From the NCBI RefSeq assembly GCF_042666655.1, contig NZ_JBHTDE010000006.1, positions 62,001 to 126,000 on the forward strand: DNA of 64,000 nt. The letters are read 5' to 3'. The notes beneath the pieces were generated by a model that saw nothing but the letters and a program-made list of their open reading frames with translations, did not search any database and was not told the DNA's origin. Shown here in pieces: positions 33,422 through 41,606 of the stretch. Every line of letters begins with the position of its first letter. Positions within the stretch are counted from its first letter, which is position 1. This DNA comes from Paracraurococcus sp042666655. Its GTDB lineage: Bacteria > Pseudomonadota > Alphaproteobacteria > Acetobacterales > Acetobacteraceae. The position numbers and the translations under genes are program-made.

Positions 33422-34005
33422 GCACGCATCTCCCTGACCAGGCGGCGTATGGCGCGTTGCGCGGCGTGGCGCGACTGGCCGGTATGGACCAGCACATCGG
33501 CGCGGCGGCGCTTCTCCCGGTCCGGCATCTGGCGGGACAGGATGTAGCGCAGCCGGTCCTCGGTCATCCCGGCCCGGCGCAGCACCCGCCAGCGCTGCAC
33601 CGCGGCAGGCGCCGTGACCACCACCACCAGGTCGCAGCGGCCCTGGCCCCTGGTCTCGAACAGCAGCGGGATGTCGAGCACCACCAGGCGCTCCGCCCGG
33701 CGCCGGGCGGCGCCCATGAAGCGGCGCTCGGCATCGCGGACCAGCGGGTGGACGATGCGCTCCAGCCGCCGCATCGCCTCCGGCTGGCCGAGCACCGCCC
33801 GGCGCAGCGCCTCCCGGTCCACCCGGCCTTCGCGCACCGTGCCGGGGAAGGCGGCGGCGATCGGCGCGACGGCGCGGCCGCCGCGACCCTGCAGGGCGTG
33901 GACCGCGGCATCGGCATCGAAGACCGGCACCCGCAGCCGGCGGAAGGTGTTCGACGCGGTGGACTTGCCCATGCCGATCCCGCCCGTGAGGCCGATGACC
34001 TTCAT
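33418..34005 (-). CDS. coaE: Dephospho-CoA kinase
   Basis: This 195-residue kinase makes the last step of coenzyme A synthesis, phosphorylating the 3'-hydroxyl of dephospho-CoA. The P-loop GGIGMGKST is at residues 8-16, DADAAVHAL follows at about 30, and the lid segment contains LRYILSRQMPDREKRRRAD, a strong family signature. It overlaps aroE upstream and dnaQ downstream by 4 bp (ATGA), so all three form a translationally coupled operon. Confidence 0.94.
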   Translation of the reverse strand: MKVIGLTGGIGMGKSTASNTFRRLRVPVFDADAAVHALQGRGGRAVAPIAAAFPGTVREGRVDREALRRAVLGQPEAMRRLERIVHPLVRDAERRFMGAARRRAERLVVLDIPLLFETRGQGRCDLVVVVTAPAAVQRWRVLRRAGMTEDRLRYILSRQMPDREKRRRADVLVHTGQSRHAAQRAIRRLVREMRA

Positions 34006-34880
34006 GCCCGGCGCTGCGGCGGCGCGGCACGGGCCGGGATGTCGCCGCCGACCACGTCGCGCAGCTCGTCGTCCACCTGCGGCGTCACCCCGAACCAGGC
34101 CTCGAAGCCGGGCCGGGCCTGGTGCAGCAGCATCCCCAACCCGTCCACCGCGGCCAGGCGGCGCGCCCGGGCGGCGGCCAGCAGCGGCGTCTCGCGCGGG
34201 ACATAGACGATGTCGGCGACCACCGCGCCGGCCGGCAGCGGCGCCAGGTCCACCACCAGGCCGGGCTGCCCCTGCATCCCCAGCGAGGTGGTGTTCACCA
34301 GCATCGCCGCCCCGGCCAGCGGCGGCGTATCGGCGACCGAGACCGGCCCGCCGAGTGCCCGCGCCAGGGCTTCCGCCCGGGCCGGGGTGCGGTTGACCAG
34401 GGTGACGCCCGGGCAGCCGGCATCCAGCAGCGCCGCGGCGATGGCCCGGGCCGAGCCGCCGGCGCCGAGGATCACCACCGGCCCGGCATCCGGCGTCCAG
34501 CCCGGCGCGGCCTCCCGGCAATTGGCCAGGAAGCCCCAGCCGTCGGTGTTCGAGCCCTGGATCGCCCCGTCGCGGAAGACCAGCGTGTTCACCGCCCCGG
34601 CGCGGTGCGCGGTGGCGTCAACCGTGTCGCAGACCGCGAAGGCGGCCTCCTTGTGCGGGATGGTCACGTTGGCGCCGCGGAAGCCGAGATCCGCCAGGCC
34701 GCGCACCGCGCCGGCGAAGGCCTCCGGCCGCACCGGCAGCGGCACATAGGCGCCGTCGATGCCATGGCGGCGCAGCCAGAGCCCGTGCAGGCGGGGGGAG
34801 CGGGAATGGCCGACTGGCCAGCCCAGGATGCCGGCGAGGCGGGCATGGCCGGACAGGAAAGGGCCGGGAAGCAGGGTCAT
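34002..34880 (-). CDS. aroE: Shikimate dehydrogenase
   Basis: This 292-residue enzyme reduces 3-dehydroshikimate to shikimate with NADPH in aromatic amino-acid synthesis. Motifs are GWPVGHSRSPRLHG (shikimate-binding serines), NVTIPHKEA (catalytic Lys77), SNTDGWGF (Asp113) and the NADP site GAGGSARA (139-146) followed by VNRTPAR, whose Arg favours NADPH. It is the first gene of the aroE-coaE-dnaQ operon. The ATG at 34880 is in the usual position relative to the GWPVGHS motif. Confidence 0.94.
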   Translation of the reverse strand: MTLLPGPFLSGHARLAGILGWPVGHSRSPRLHGLWLRRHGIDGAYVPLPVRPEAFAGAVRGLADLGFRGANVTIPHKEAAFAVCDTVDATAHRAGAVNTLVFRDGAIQGSNTDGWGFLANCREAAPGWTPDAGPVVILGAGGSARAIAAALLDAGCPGVTLVNRTPARAEALARALGGPVSVADTPPLAGAAMLVNTTSLGMQGQPGLVVDLAPLPAGAVVADIVYVPRETPLLAAARARRLAAVDGLGMLLHQARPGFEAWFGVTPQVDDELRDVVGGDIPARAAPPQRRA

Positions 34881-35001
34881 GCGCCATGCAAACCGCGCCC
34901 GCGCGCCCCGGTCAATGGGCGCGGGCCGGGTTCGGGCTTTGCCGCCGCGCCGCGCCGACCTATGGGACGCCGATCCCCTCCCGCGTCAGGTGACCGCGCC
35001 G

Positions 35002-35658
35002 ATGTCCGACACCAAGCTGCCGCCCGGCACGCTCGCCGCCGCCCAGGATGTCGGGCGCGACTGGATCGAGGCCGCCTATTTCGCCGAGGCCGAGCCCGCC
35101 GCCGACCTGCAATGGGCCACCATCATCCTGCCCTTCCTGCAGATCGAGGCCACGGGCATCGACCTGGCCGTGACCCTGGACCTGGCTGCCGGCCACGGGC
35201 GGAACGCGGCGAAGCTGCTGCCCCTGGCGGGCCGGCTGCATGTCGTCGACATCCATGCCTCGAACGTCGAGATCTGCCGGCGCCGCTTCGGCGACGACCC
35301 GCGCATCGCCTATGCCGCCAACGACGGCTGCAGCCTGCCGGTGCCGGACGCGGCGCTGAGCTTCCTGTTCTGCTTCGATGCCATGGTGCATTTCGACAGC
35401 GACGTGGTGCGCGCCTATCTGCGGGAGGCGCGGCGGGCCCTGGCGCCGGGCGGGCACGCCTTCCTGCACCATTCGAACGACATGTCGCTGGCCGGCGGCG
35501 ACTTCCGCCGGCACCCGCATTGGCGGAACACCATGTCGCTCGACCTGATGCGGCACTACGCGGTGAAGGAGGGGCTGCAGGTGGTCCGCCAGCAGGCGCT
35601 CGACTGGGCGCATGACGGCAGCGACATCGACGGGCTGACGCTGCTGTGGGCGCCGTAG
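35002..35658 (+). CDS. Class I SAM-dependent methyltransferase
   Basis: This 218-residue protein is a class I methyltransferase. Motif I is TLDLAAGHGRNAAKLL (58-73), with the acidic residue at the end of strand 2 in LHVVDIHASN. The post-I region and LSFLFCFDAMVHFDS complete the fold. The substrate is unknown; some relatives lie in glycan or polyketide loci, but here no such neighbours exist. The ATG at 35002 begins MSDTKLPPGTLAAAQD; there is no clear ribosome-binding site. Confidence 0.85.
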   Translation: MSDTKLPPGTLAAAQDVGRDWIEAAYFAEAEPAADLQWATIILPFLQIEATGIDLAVTLDLAAGHGRNAAKLLPLAGRLHVVDIHASNVEICRRRFGDDPRIAYAANDGCSLPVPDAALSFLFCFDAMVHFDSDVVRAYLREARRALAPGGHAFLHHSNDMSLAGGDFRRHPHWRNTMSLDLMRHYAVKEGLQVVRQQALDWAHDGSDIDGLTLLWAP

Positions 35659-35666
35659 GCGGGCGC

Positions 35667-36914
35667 CTACTCGGCCGCGGCCGGCACGCCGGCAGGCAGC
35701 GGCGCCGCCTTCGCCCACAACTCCGGCTGCAATTCCTCCTGCCGGTTGGGGAAGACCAGGGCGCAGCAGAAGGTCAGCACCCCGAAGCCGGCCAGCACCA
35801 GCAGCGGCGCGGCCAGGCTGCCCGTCGCCTCGTGCAGGAAGCCGATGAGCGGGGAGGCCGTGGCGGCGCCGAGGAAGCCGATGGTGAAGCGGATGGAGTA
35901 CAGCTTGGTCCGCAGCGCCGGCGCCACGTAGCGCGCGGTCATCGTCTCGTTCACCGTCACCTGGCCGAAGACCGACGCCGCGATCAGCGCCGCCAGCGGC
36001 AGCACCACCCAGCCATCGGCATAGGCCAGCAGCACCATGGCCGGCACCAGCACCAGGGCCAGCGGCAGGAAGATGGATTTCAGGGTCCGCCGGTCGATCA
36101 GGTTGCCGACGGTGAACTGGGTCAGCCCGCCGCAGAGCGTCGCCAGGAAGGCGAGCAGGCCCACCACCGGCAGCAGGTCCGGGGACGAGGCCAGGCGTTC
36201 CTCCATCAGCTTCGGCAGCAGCAGGGTGAAGGCGTTGAAGATCAGCCCGGAGACCGCGGCGATGGTCAGCAGCACGGCCACCGCGCGGCGGACGACGGCG
36301 GGCGGGATGACGGGGAAGGGCTTCTGCGGCCCGGCCGCCTTGGCGGTGTCGAAGGCGGGCTCCCGCAGGTAGAGCAGGCCCAGGCCCAGGGCGATTGCCC
36401 CCGGCACCAGGAAGGCGAAGTGCCAGCCCAGCCGTGCCGCCAGCAGCGCGGTCACCACCGGGGCCAGCGCCACGCCGAGATTGCCGAAGACGCCGTTGAT
36501 GCCGACCGCCCGGCCGACCCGGGTGCCGGCGGCTTCCACCAGCATGGCCGTGCCGATCGGGTGGTAGATGGCCGAGAAGGCCCCCATGAACGCCAGCGCC
36601 ACACCCAGCGCCAGCGGCGAGGTGGCGAAGCCCGCCACCAGCATGGAGACGCCGACACCGAGGAAGAAGGCGCACATCAAGGCCTTCCGCCCGACCCGTT
36701 CGGCCAGCCAGCCCATCGGCAGCGCGCCGAGCCCGTAAAGCACGAACATCGCCGTCCCCAGCGCCAGGATCGGCCCGTAGTCGCGGCCGAAGGCCTCCGG
36801 CGCCTGCTGCACCATGCCGAGCACCGCGGTGGCGAGGATCAGCAGGCCATAATGATTCAGCGTATGGGCAGCATTGATGAAGACGATCTGCCGCTTGCCG
36901 GGGTCGTGCATCAC
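35667..36914 (-). CDS. MFS transporter
   Basis: This 415-residue major facilitator protein has 12 predicted helices. The N-terminal half has the loop motif GWLAERVGRKALM, a form of the conserved MFS G-x-x-x-D/E-R-x-G-R-R/K between helices 2 and 3. The sequence opens with a GTG (36912-36914) directly followed by an ATG codon. It is divergent from an AraC-type regulator gene with a shared 71-bp promoter region containing direct repeats, which suggests that the regulator controls it. The substrate is unknown. Confidence 0.87.
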   Translation of the reverse strand: MMHDPGKRQIVFINAAHTLNHYGLLILATAVLGMVQQAPEAFGRDYGPILALGTAMFVLYGLGALPMGWLAERVGRKALMCAFFLGVGVSMLVAGFATSPLALGVALAFMGAFSAIYHPIGTAMLVEAAGTRVGRAVGINGVFGNLGVALAPVVTALLAARLGWHFAFLVPGAIALGLGLLYLREPAFDTAKAAGPQKPFPVIPPAVVRRAVAVLLTIAAVSGLIFNAFTLLLPKLMEERLASSPDLLPVVGLLAFLATLCGGLTQFTVGNLIDRRTLKSIFLPLALVLVPAMVLLAYADGWVVLPLAALIAASVFGQVTVNETMTARYVAPALRTKLYSIRFTIGFLGAATASPLIGFLHEATGSLAAPLLVLAGFGVLTFCCALVFPNRQEELQPELWAKAAPLPAGVPAAAE

Positions 36915-36938
36915 GGGCGTTCCTGGCCTTTGCTCGGG

Positions 36939-36985
36939 CGTTCGGCCGATCCTAGACTGGCCGTCCAGCGACGTTCGGCCAATCC
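36939..36985. promoter_or_regulatory. Direct repeats in the MFS/AraC divergent promoter
   Basis: The 14-mer CGTTCGGCCGATCC (36939-36952) recurs with one change as CGTTCGGCCAATCC at 36972-36985, ending exactly at the AraC-family start codon. The start-to-start distance is 33 bp, three helical turns, as for AraC-family half-sites. They are good candidates for the operator of the adjacent regulator, with autoregulation likely because one half abuts its own start codon. Confidence 0.5.
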
Positions 36986-37786
36986 ATGTCTCCAGCCGGC
37001 CATTTCCCGCCCGCGCCGACCCGCCGCCTGCCGCAGGATGCGGTGGACCGGCCGCTGGTCGGCTTCACCCGCGACTATGCCGACGGCGACAGCGTGCCGC
37101 GGCATTCGCATGAACGGGTGCAGCTGCTCTACGCGACGCGGGGGATCATGCGGATCACCACCGACGAGGCGGGCTTCGTGGTGCCGCCGGGCCGGGCGCT
37201 CTGGCTGCCCGGCGCGGTGCCGCACGTCACCGCCATGCAGGGGCCGGTGGCGATGCGGGCGCTGTTCCTCCGCGCCGATGCCGCGCAGGCGGGCCCGGCC
37301 GGCGTCACCGTCCTGGCGGTCTCCGCCCTGCTGCGGGAACTGATCCTGGCGGCCTGTTCCGAGCCGCTGGAATGGGACGAGGCCGGCCGCGGCGGGCATC
37401 TCGCGGCACTCATCCTCGACGAGATCGCCCGCGCCCCCAGCCTGCCGCTCGGCGTGCCGGCGCCGCGCGATGCGCGGCTGCTGCGGCTGGCGGCGGCGCT
37501 GCGGGCCGACCCGGCACGGGCGGCGGGGATGGAGGCATGGGCCGCCGAATGCGGCGCCAGCGCCCGCACCCTGACCCGGCTGTTCCGGCGCGAGACCGGG
37601 ATGAGCTTCGGCCGCTGGCGGCAGATGCTGCGGCTGTCGGAAGCGGCAGCCCTGCTGGCCCAAGGCGCTACCCCGGCGCGGGCGGCAGCGGCGGTCGGCT
37701 ATGCCAGCGCTTCGGCCTTCGGCGCAGCCTTCCGGGCGGCTTTCGGAACGACGCCGGGCGCCGGAAACGACCTGGATGTAAAGTGA
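36986..37786 (+). CDS. AraC family transcriptional regulator with N-terminal cupin
   Basis: This 266-residue regulator has an N-terminal cupin-like effector domain (FTRDYADGDSVPRHSHERVQLLYATRG and AVPHVTAM; the HSHER histidines are typical) and a C-terminal AraC double helix-turn-helix (CGASARTLTRLFRRETGMSFG, WRQMLRLSEAAALLAQG, VGYASASAFGAAFRAAFGTTPG). The arrangement matches MFS-linked AraC regulators that sense small molecules. It is divergent from the MFS gene and presumably regulates it. Confidence 0.88.
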   Translation: MSPAGHFPPAPTRRLPQDAVDRPLVGFTRDYADGDSVPRHSHERVQLLYATRGIMRITTDEAGFVVPPGRALWLPGAVPHVTAMQGPVAMRALFLRADAAQAGPAGVTVLAVSALLRELILAACSEPLEWDEAGRGGHLAALILDEIARAPSLPLGVPAPRDARLLRLAAALRADPARAAGMEAWAAECGASARTLTRLFRRETGMSFGRWRQMLRLSEAAALLAQGATPARAAAAVGYASASAFGAAFRAAFGTTPGAGNDLDVK

Positions 37787-37787
37787 A

Positions 37788-37813
37788 TCACATGCTTGCA
37801 TCACATGCATGTG
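37788..37813. promoter_or_regulatory. Palindromic motif upstream of the small membrane protein gene
   Basis: This short AT-richer stretch contains TCACATGC twice (37788-37795 and 37801-37808) and the perfect 12-bp palindrome CACATGCATGTG (37802-37813), followed by a TATA-rich segment (AGTATACGG...TTTTGTATC). In the surrounding GC-rich DNA it looks like a promoter with an operator for the small gene at 37882. The binding protein is unknown. Confidence 0.35.
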
Positions 37814-37881
37814 CAGTATACGGTTTTGTATCTGGATGTTGCATCGGGCTGCATCCGCGCCCGGCGGGAGGAACGAAGATC

Positions 37882-38082
37882 ATGCGGCAGCAAGCGGTGC
37901 AGCATTGGGTCCTGGGTCTGGTGATGGTCGCGACCCTGCTTTGGCTCGACCTCGTCCCGGGTGACGTGCTGCAGCGCGTCGCGCTGTTCGGGCTGGCCTG
38001 GGCCGCCGCCTCGACCCTGCTGGTGGCCAGCGCCGGCGCCTGCATCGCCTTCGCCCGGACCCGGCAGCACCGGCAGCAATAG
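37882..38082 (+). CDS. Small membrane protein, two helices
   Basis: This 66-residue protein has two hydrophobic segments (WVLGLVMVATLLWLDLV and VALFGLAWAAASTLLVASAG) with a short loop and a basic C-terminus. No family recognised. A GGGAGG ribosome-binding site lies about 10 bp before the ATG at 37882. Its own AT-rich, palindrome-bearing upstream region supports it as a real, separately transcribed gene. Confidence 0.6.
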   Translation: MRQQAVQHWVLGLVMVATLLWLDLVPGDVLQRVALFGLAWAAASTLLVASAGACIAFARTRQHRQQ

Positions 38083-38092
38083 CCGGGTGGCG

Positions 38093-38114
38093 GGAAGCCG
38101 CCTCCCCGGCCTTG
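38093..38114. repeat. Possible end fragment of the dispersed element
   Basis: The segment GAAGCCGCCTCCCCGGCCTTG resembles the CCTCCCTGGCCTTGC end of the dispersed element. It sits 4-5 bp from the stop codon of the next MFS gene (38119-38121), the same position full copies take. No other part of the element is present, so chance similarity in GC-rich DNA is possible. Confidence 0.3.
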
Positions 38115-38118
38115 GGCC

Positions 38119-39309
38119 CTAGGGTGCCCGGCGCAGCGGCAGCAGGCAGCCCAGCGCCGCCAGCGCCAGCAGCCCCGCCAGGCCAAGCACCGTCACCGCC
38201 GGCAGGCCGGCGACCAGCGGCGCGGTCAGCATGGGCGCGCCGGCCTGGGCCAGCAGGATCGGCAGGGCCAGCTTGCCCATCAGCACTGGGTAGCCGCGCG
38301 CACCGAACAGCGCCAAGGGCAACGCGCCGCGGCTGATCGTCATGATGCCGTTGCTGGCACCGTAGAGCAGCACGAAGGGCACCGCGGCCAGCGGCCCGGC
38401 CAGCACCAGCAGCAGGGCGCCCAGCGGCAGCAGCGCGCCGCCCAGCCGCGCCGCGGTCAGCGGATGCGCCGCCCGGCCGAGGGTGAATTCCAGCAGCCGG
38501 CCGCCGACCTGGGCCGGGCCCATCAGGCTGGCCGCGGCGACCGCCGCCGCCACCGATAGCCCGAGCCCGCCCAGCACCGCGATCAGGTGCACCGCCAAGG
38601 TCGCGCTGATGATGGCGCGCAGGGTGAAGAAGACCGCCAGCAGCAGGAAGCTGCGCCGCACCCAGGCGGCGGGCAGGGCCGGGTCGGCCGCCTCCGGCGC
38701 GGCGCCGGGCGCGGCCGCGGCCGGGGCGGCGGATCTCGGCAGCAGCAGGTACAGCGGCATGACCACCAGCAGCAGCAGCGCCGCATAGGCCAGGCAGGTG
38801 CCGCGCCAGCCGAGCAAAGGGACCAGCGCGGCGCTCAGCGGCCAGCCGACGGTGCTGGCGAAGCCGGCGAGCAGCGTGACCAGGGTGATCGGCCGCCGCG
38901 CCGCCCGGCCGTAGAGCACGCCAAGGGTGGCGAAGGCCGCCTCGTACAGCCCCATCGCCATGCCGAGGCCGAGCACCACCCAGCCCAGCGTCCAGCCCCA
39001 GAGGCCGGGCAGCAGGCCCAGCAGCGCCAGGCCCAGCGCCAGCAGCGCGGCCGAGGCCAGCAGCACCGGCCGGCCGCCGCGCCCTTCGATCGCCCGGCCG
39101 ACCCGCGGCGCGGCCAGGCCGGAGATCAGCAGAGCGAGCGAGAAGGCGCCATAGACCAGCGCCGGGTCGGCGCCGAGATCGGCCACCACCACCGGCGCCA
39201 CCACGGCGGGCAGATAGTAGGTGACCGCCCAGGCAAGGGTCTGCGCCACGCCGAGGATCAGGGCGTTGCGCCGCGCTCCCGGTGGGGCCGGCGCCGCGGG
39301 TTGGCTCAT
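38119..39309 (-). CDS. MFS transporter
   Basis: This 396-residue major facilitator protein has 12 predicted helices and short loops. The family's A-motif region between helices 2 and 3 reads GLAAPRVGRAIEGRGGRPVLL. It begins MSQPAAPAPPGARRNALILGVAQTLAWAVTYYLPAVV, so the first helix starts near residue 17; the residues AWAVTYYLPA are like those of small-carboxylate or drug/metabolite MFS proteins. No regulator adjoins it. Confidence 0.85.
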   Translation of the reverse strand: MSQPAAPAPPGARRNALILGVAQTLAWAVTYYLPAVVAPVVVADLGADPALVYGAFSLALLISGLAAPRVGRAIEGRGGRPVLLASAALLALGLALLGLLPGLWGWTLGWVVLGLGMAMGLYEAAFATLGVLYGRAARRPITLVTLLAGFASTVGWPLSAALVPLLGWRGTCLAYAALLLLVVMPLYLLLPRSAAPAAAAPGAAPEAADPALPAAWVRRSFLLLAVFFTLRAIISATLAVHLIAVLGGLGLSVAAAVAAASLMGPAQVGGRLLEFTLGRAAHPLTAARLGGALLPLGALLLVLAGPLAAVPFVLLYGASNGIMTISRGALPLALFGARGYPVLMGKLALPILLAQAGAPMLTAPLVAGLPAVTVLGLAGLLALAALGCLLPLRRAP

Positions 39310-39407
39310 CCGGCGGGGCTCGATTCGACCATGGGGCGAGTCTCGCGCCCGCGCCGCCCGCTGCCAAGGGGATGCCCGGCGGGATCATCCGCCCGGCATC
39401 CGTTGCG

Positions 39408-40058
39408 TCAGCCCTGGATGCCCTGCTGCAGCGCCTGGGCCAGCTTCAGGTGCTCCTGCAGGGCGGGCAGGGTCTTCTCCGCCCATTGCTTGAGCTGCGG
39501 CGTGTCGCCCGAGCGGCTGTAGTTGCTGAAGAGGTCGACCGCCTGCTGGTGCGCGGCGACCTGCTGCCGGGCATAGAGCCGGTCGAATTCGGCGCCCTTG
39601 GCCGCCTGCAACTGCTGCAGCAGCGTGGTGTGCCGCTCGTCCAGCCCTTCGTGCTGCGGCCCGCCCTGGGCATTGGTGATCTGGCCGCTCTCCTGGGTGC
39701 CCTGCGATTCGCGGCCGTTCGGCAGCGGGGTCCCGGCGGTGGTGCCGGCGCCGGGGAGCTGCTGCATCAACTGCTGCAACTCCTGTGTCGTCTTGGTGTG
39801 GTCACGCACCATGTGCTCGGCGAACTGCTTCACCTTGGCGTCCTGCGAGGTCTCCCGGGCGAGCCGGCTGCTTGCCACCTCGAAGCGGTCGCTCATGGCG
39901 ACCATGCGCATGAATTCCTGGCCGGTCACCACTTCGGCGCGGCCGGCGGGCGTGCCGGCTTGCGGCGCCTGGGCGGGCTGCTGCCGGGTCTGGGCGAAGG
40001 CGGCGGGGCCGGCGGCGAGGATGGCGGCGCTGGCCAGCAGGGTCAGTCTGCGGTGCAT
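39408..40058 (-). CDS. DUF4142 exported ferritin-like protein
   Basis: This 216-residue exported protein has a signal peptide (MHRRLTLLASAAILAAGPAAFAQ) followed by a Gln/Ala-rich linker and a DUF4142 domain. The domain is a four-helix bundle with EFMRMVAMSDRFEVASSRLA, FAEHMVRDHTKTTQELQQL and LYARQQVAAHQQAVDLFSNYS. Conserved His/Glu pairs suggest a metal-binding ferritin-like fold. A Gly/Thr/Asn-rich insert separates helices 2 and 3. The biological role is unknown. Confidence 0.85.
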   Translation of the reverse strand: MHRRLTLLASAAILAAGPAAFAQTRQQPAQAPQAGTPAGRAEVVTGQEFMRMVAMSDRFEVASSRLARETSQDAKVKQFAEHMVRDHTKTTQELQQLMQQLPGAGTTAGTPLPNGRESQGTQESGQITNAQGGPQHEGLDERHTTLLQQLQAAKGAEFDRLYARQQVAAHQQAVDLFSNYSRSGDTPQLKQWAEKTLPALQEHLKLAQALQQGIQG

Positions 40059-40234
40059 GGGCAAGTCTCCCGTGTCGGCCGCCCGAAGGGGTGGCCGGCG
40101 AGCAGGAGCAACGGCGCCCGGGCCATGCGGTTCTTTGCGTGTCCTGGGCCAACCGCCCATCGCCGGGCCGCCGGGAGATGCGCCGGGGTTCGGATCCGCC
40201 CCGCCCGGCGTCGCCATCAGCCGGCGATCCGCCG

Positions 40235-40507
40235 CTAGGGCAGCAGCCGCCGGATGCGTCCGGCCTGGCGGCGGGACCAGGCGACCAGCTTGGCCTCCAT
40301 CGCCTCGACGCCATCGACCTGGCTCGGCCAGCGGGCGCGCAGCTTCGCCATGCCGTCCCGCGCCCAATGGTACTGGTCGCGCAGCACGAAGAGGCCGAGG
40401 GCGAGGAACAGGATTCCCTGCAGGATCGGCAGCACCAGGCCCAGCACGCCGAGCCCGAGCAGCCCGAAGCCGGCGAATTTGCGGGTGAGAGAAGGCCGGC
40501 CCGCCAT
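40235..40507 (-). CDS. Small membrane protein (PGPGW-like)
   Basis: This 90-residue protein has one or two membrane helices (FAGFGLLGLGVLGLVLPILQ and GILFLALGLFVL) with the tight LPILQGILFLALGL turn seen in PGPGW-type proteins, then a basic amphipathic C-terminal tail. It overlaps the end of the DNA methyltransferase gene by 4 bp (ATGA), so it is probably co-translated with it, though no functional link is known. Confidence 0.7.
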   Translation of the reverse strand: MAGRPSLTRKFAGFGLLGLGVLGLVLPILQGILFLALGLFVLRDQYHWARDGMAKLRARWPSQVDGVEAMEAKLVAWSRRQAGRIRRLLP

Positions 40508-41565
40508 CACGCTGCCTGGGGCGCCGGCAACTCGATCCGCCGCTCGGTGGCGACGAAGAGGTATTCGACATTGGTCAGCCGGCCGACCCGGCCGACCTTC
40601 TCGCCCTGCGGGTTGTGGATGCCGATCTTGGCGCCGACATAGCGCTCGTGCGGGATCTCGATCACCGCAAGATGCCCGCGCGCGCTCAGCATGGCCTCGA
40701 GCTCCGCCCGGGCGAGATAGCCCTCGTCGTTGAAGGAGACGATGATGGCCGGGCAGCGCAAGGCGGCGATCGTCCGCGCCAGGGCGGGGCCGATGCGCCG
40801 GCGGCTGTTGAAGTCCGACAGGCGGGTGCGGCAATCGGTGCGCTTCTGCGCCAAGCCATAGACCTCCGGCTGGTCCCAGCGCACCAGCGTCTCCCAGACA
40901 TGGTAGTTCCGCAGGTAGGAATGCTGGTTGTAGGGCGGGTCGAGGTAGGCGAGGTCACAGTCGACCGAGGCCGCCACCGCTTCGGCATCGCCGCAGAGCG
41001 CGGTGCAGGCGCCGGCCGCCGGGCGCGGCAGCAGGGGCGGCAGGCGGAGCGCCAGCGGCTGCAGCGCCCGCGGCGCCCACTGCTTCATGTAGGCCATCTG
41101 CAGGCCGGCGGTGCTGTCCACCCGATCGGCCGCTTCCAGCAGCGCGGTCAGCAGGATCGCCTCCAGCTCCGGCTCGGCGGCGAGGGCGGCGATGCCGTTG
41201 CGGATCGCCTCGACCCTGGCGCCGTTGTCAGGGTGCAGGAAGCGCGCCTGCTCGCAATAGGTCCGGGTGAACCAGCCCGGGCTGGGCGGCAGGCGCTGCA
41301 GGTCGTCGAGGATACGCCGCGCGGTGTCCGCCCAGCGTTCCGCATCGGCCTGCACGTAGCAGGTGGCGATGGCATGGGCATAGGCGTTGTGGTCGTTGGC
41401 GATGGTGCGGTAGCCGGCGGCCTTCAGCGCGATGCCGACCCGGGCGGTGCCGGAGAACAGGTCGAGCACCGTGGCGCCCTTCGGGGCCCCCGGCGGCACC
41501 GCGGCGCCGATGGCGTCCAGGATGCGGGTGACGAGGAGGCGCTTGCTGCCGATGTACTTGATCAT
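40507..41565 (-). CDS. D12-class DNA adenine N6-methyltransferase
   Basis: This 352-residue methyltransferase begins MIKYIGSKRLL, the start of D12-class (Dam-like) adenine methylases. The SAM-binding motif is DLFSGTARVG (35-44) and the catalytic motif DPPY is at 209-212 (YLDPPYNQHSY). A FNDEGYL segment follows, as in the family. No restriction enzyme or specificity subunit is adjacent, so it is an orphan methylase whose target sequence is unknown. Confidence 0.88.
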   Translation of the reverse strand: MIKYIGSKRLLVTRILDAIGAAVPPGAPKGATVLDLFSGTARVGIALKAAGYRTIANDHNAYAHAIATCYVQADAERWADTARRILDDLQRLPPSPGWFTRTYCEQARFLHPDNGARVEAIRNGIAALAAEPELEAILLTALLEAADRVDSTAGLQMAYMKQWAPRALQPLALRLPPLLPRPAAGACTALCGDAEAVAASVDCDLAYLDPPYNQHSYLRNYHVWETLVRWDQPEVYGLAQKRTDCRTRLSDFNSRRRIGPALARTIAALRCPAIIVSFNDEGYLARAELEAMLSARGHLAVIEIPHERYVGAKIGIHNPQGEKVGRVGRLTNVEYLFVATERRIELPAPQAA

Positions 41566-41606
41566 CGGCGCCGCCGGCGCGCCCCCCTGACGTTGCGCGG
41601 CGGAGT

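Noticed and set aside
38093..38114. A ninth true copy of the dispersed element before the second MFS gene
   Set aside because: Only about 20 bp resemble one end and no second hairpin or GCCGCGCGGC core is present; kept only as a low-confidence fragment.
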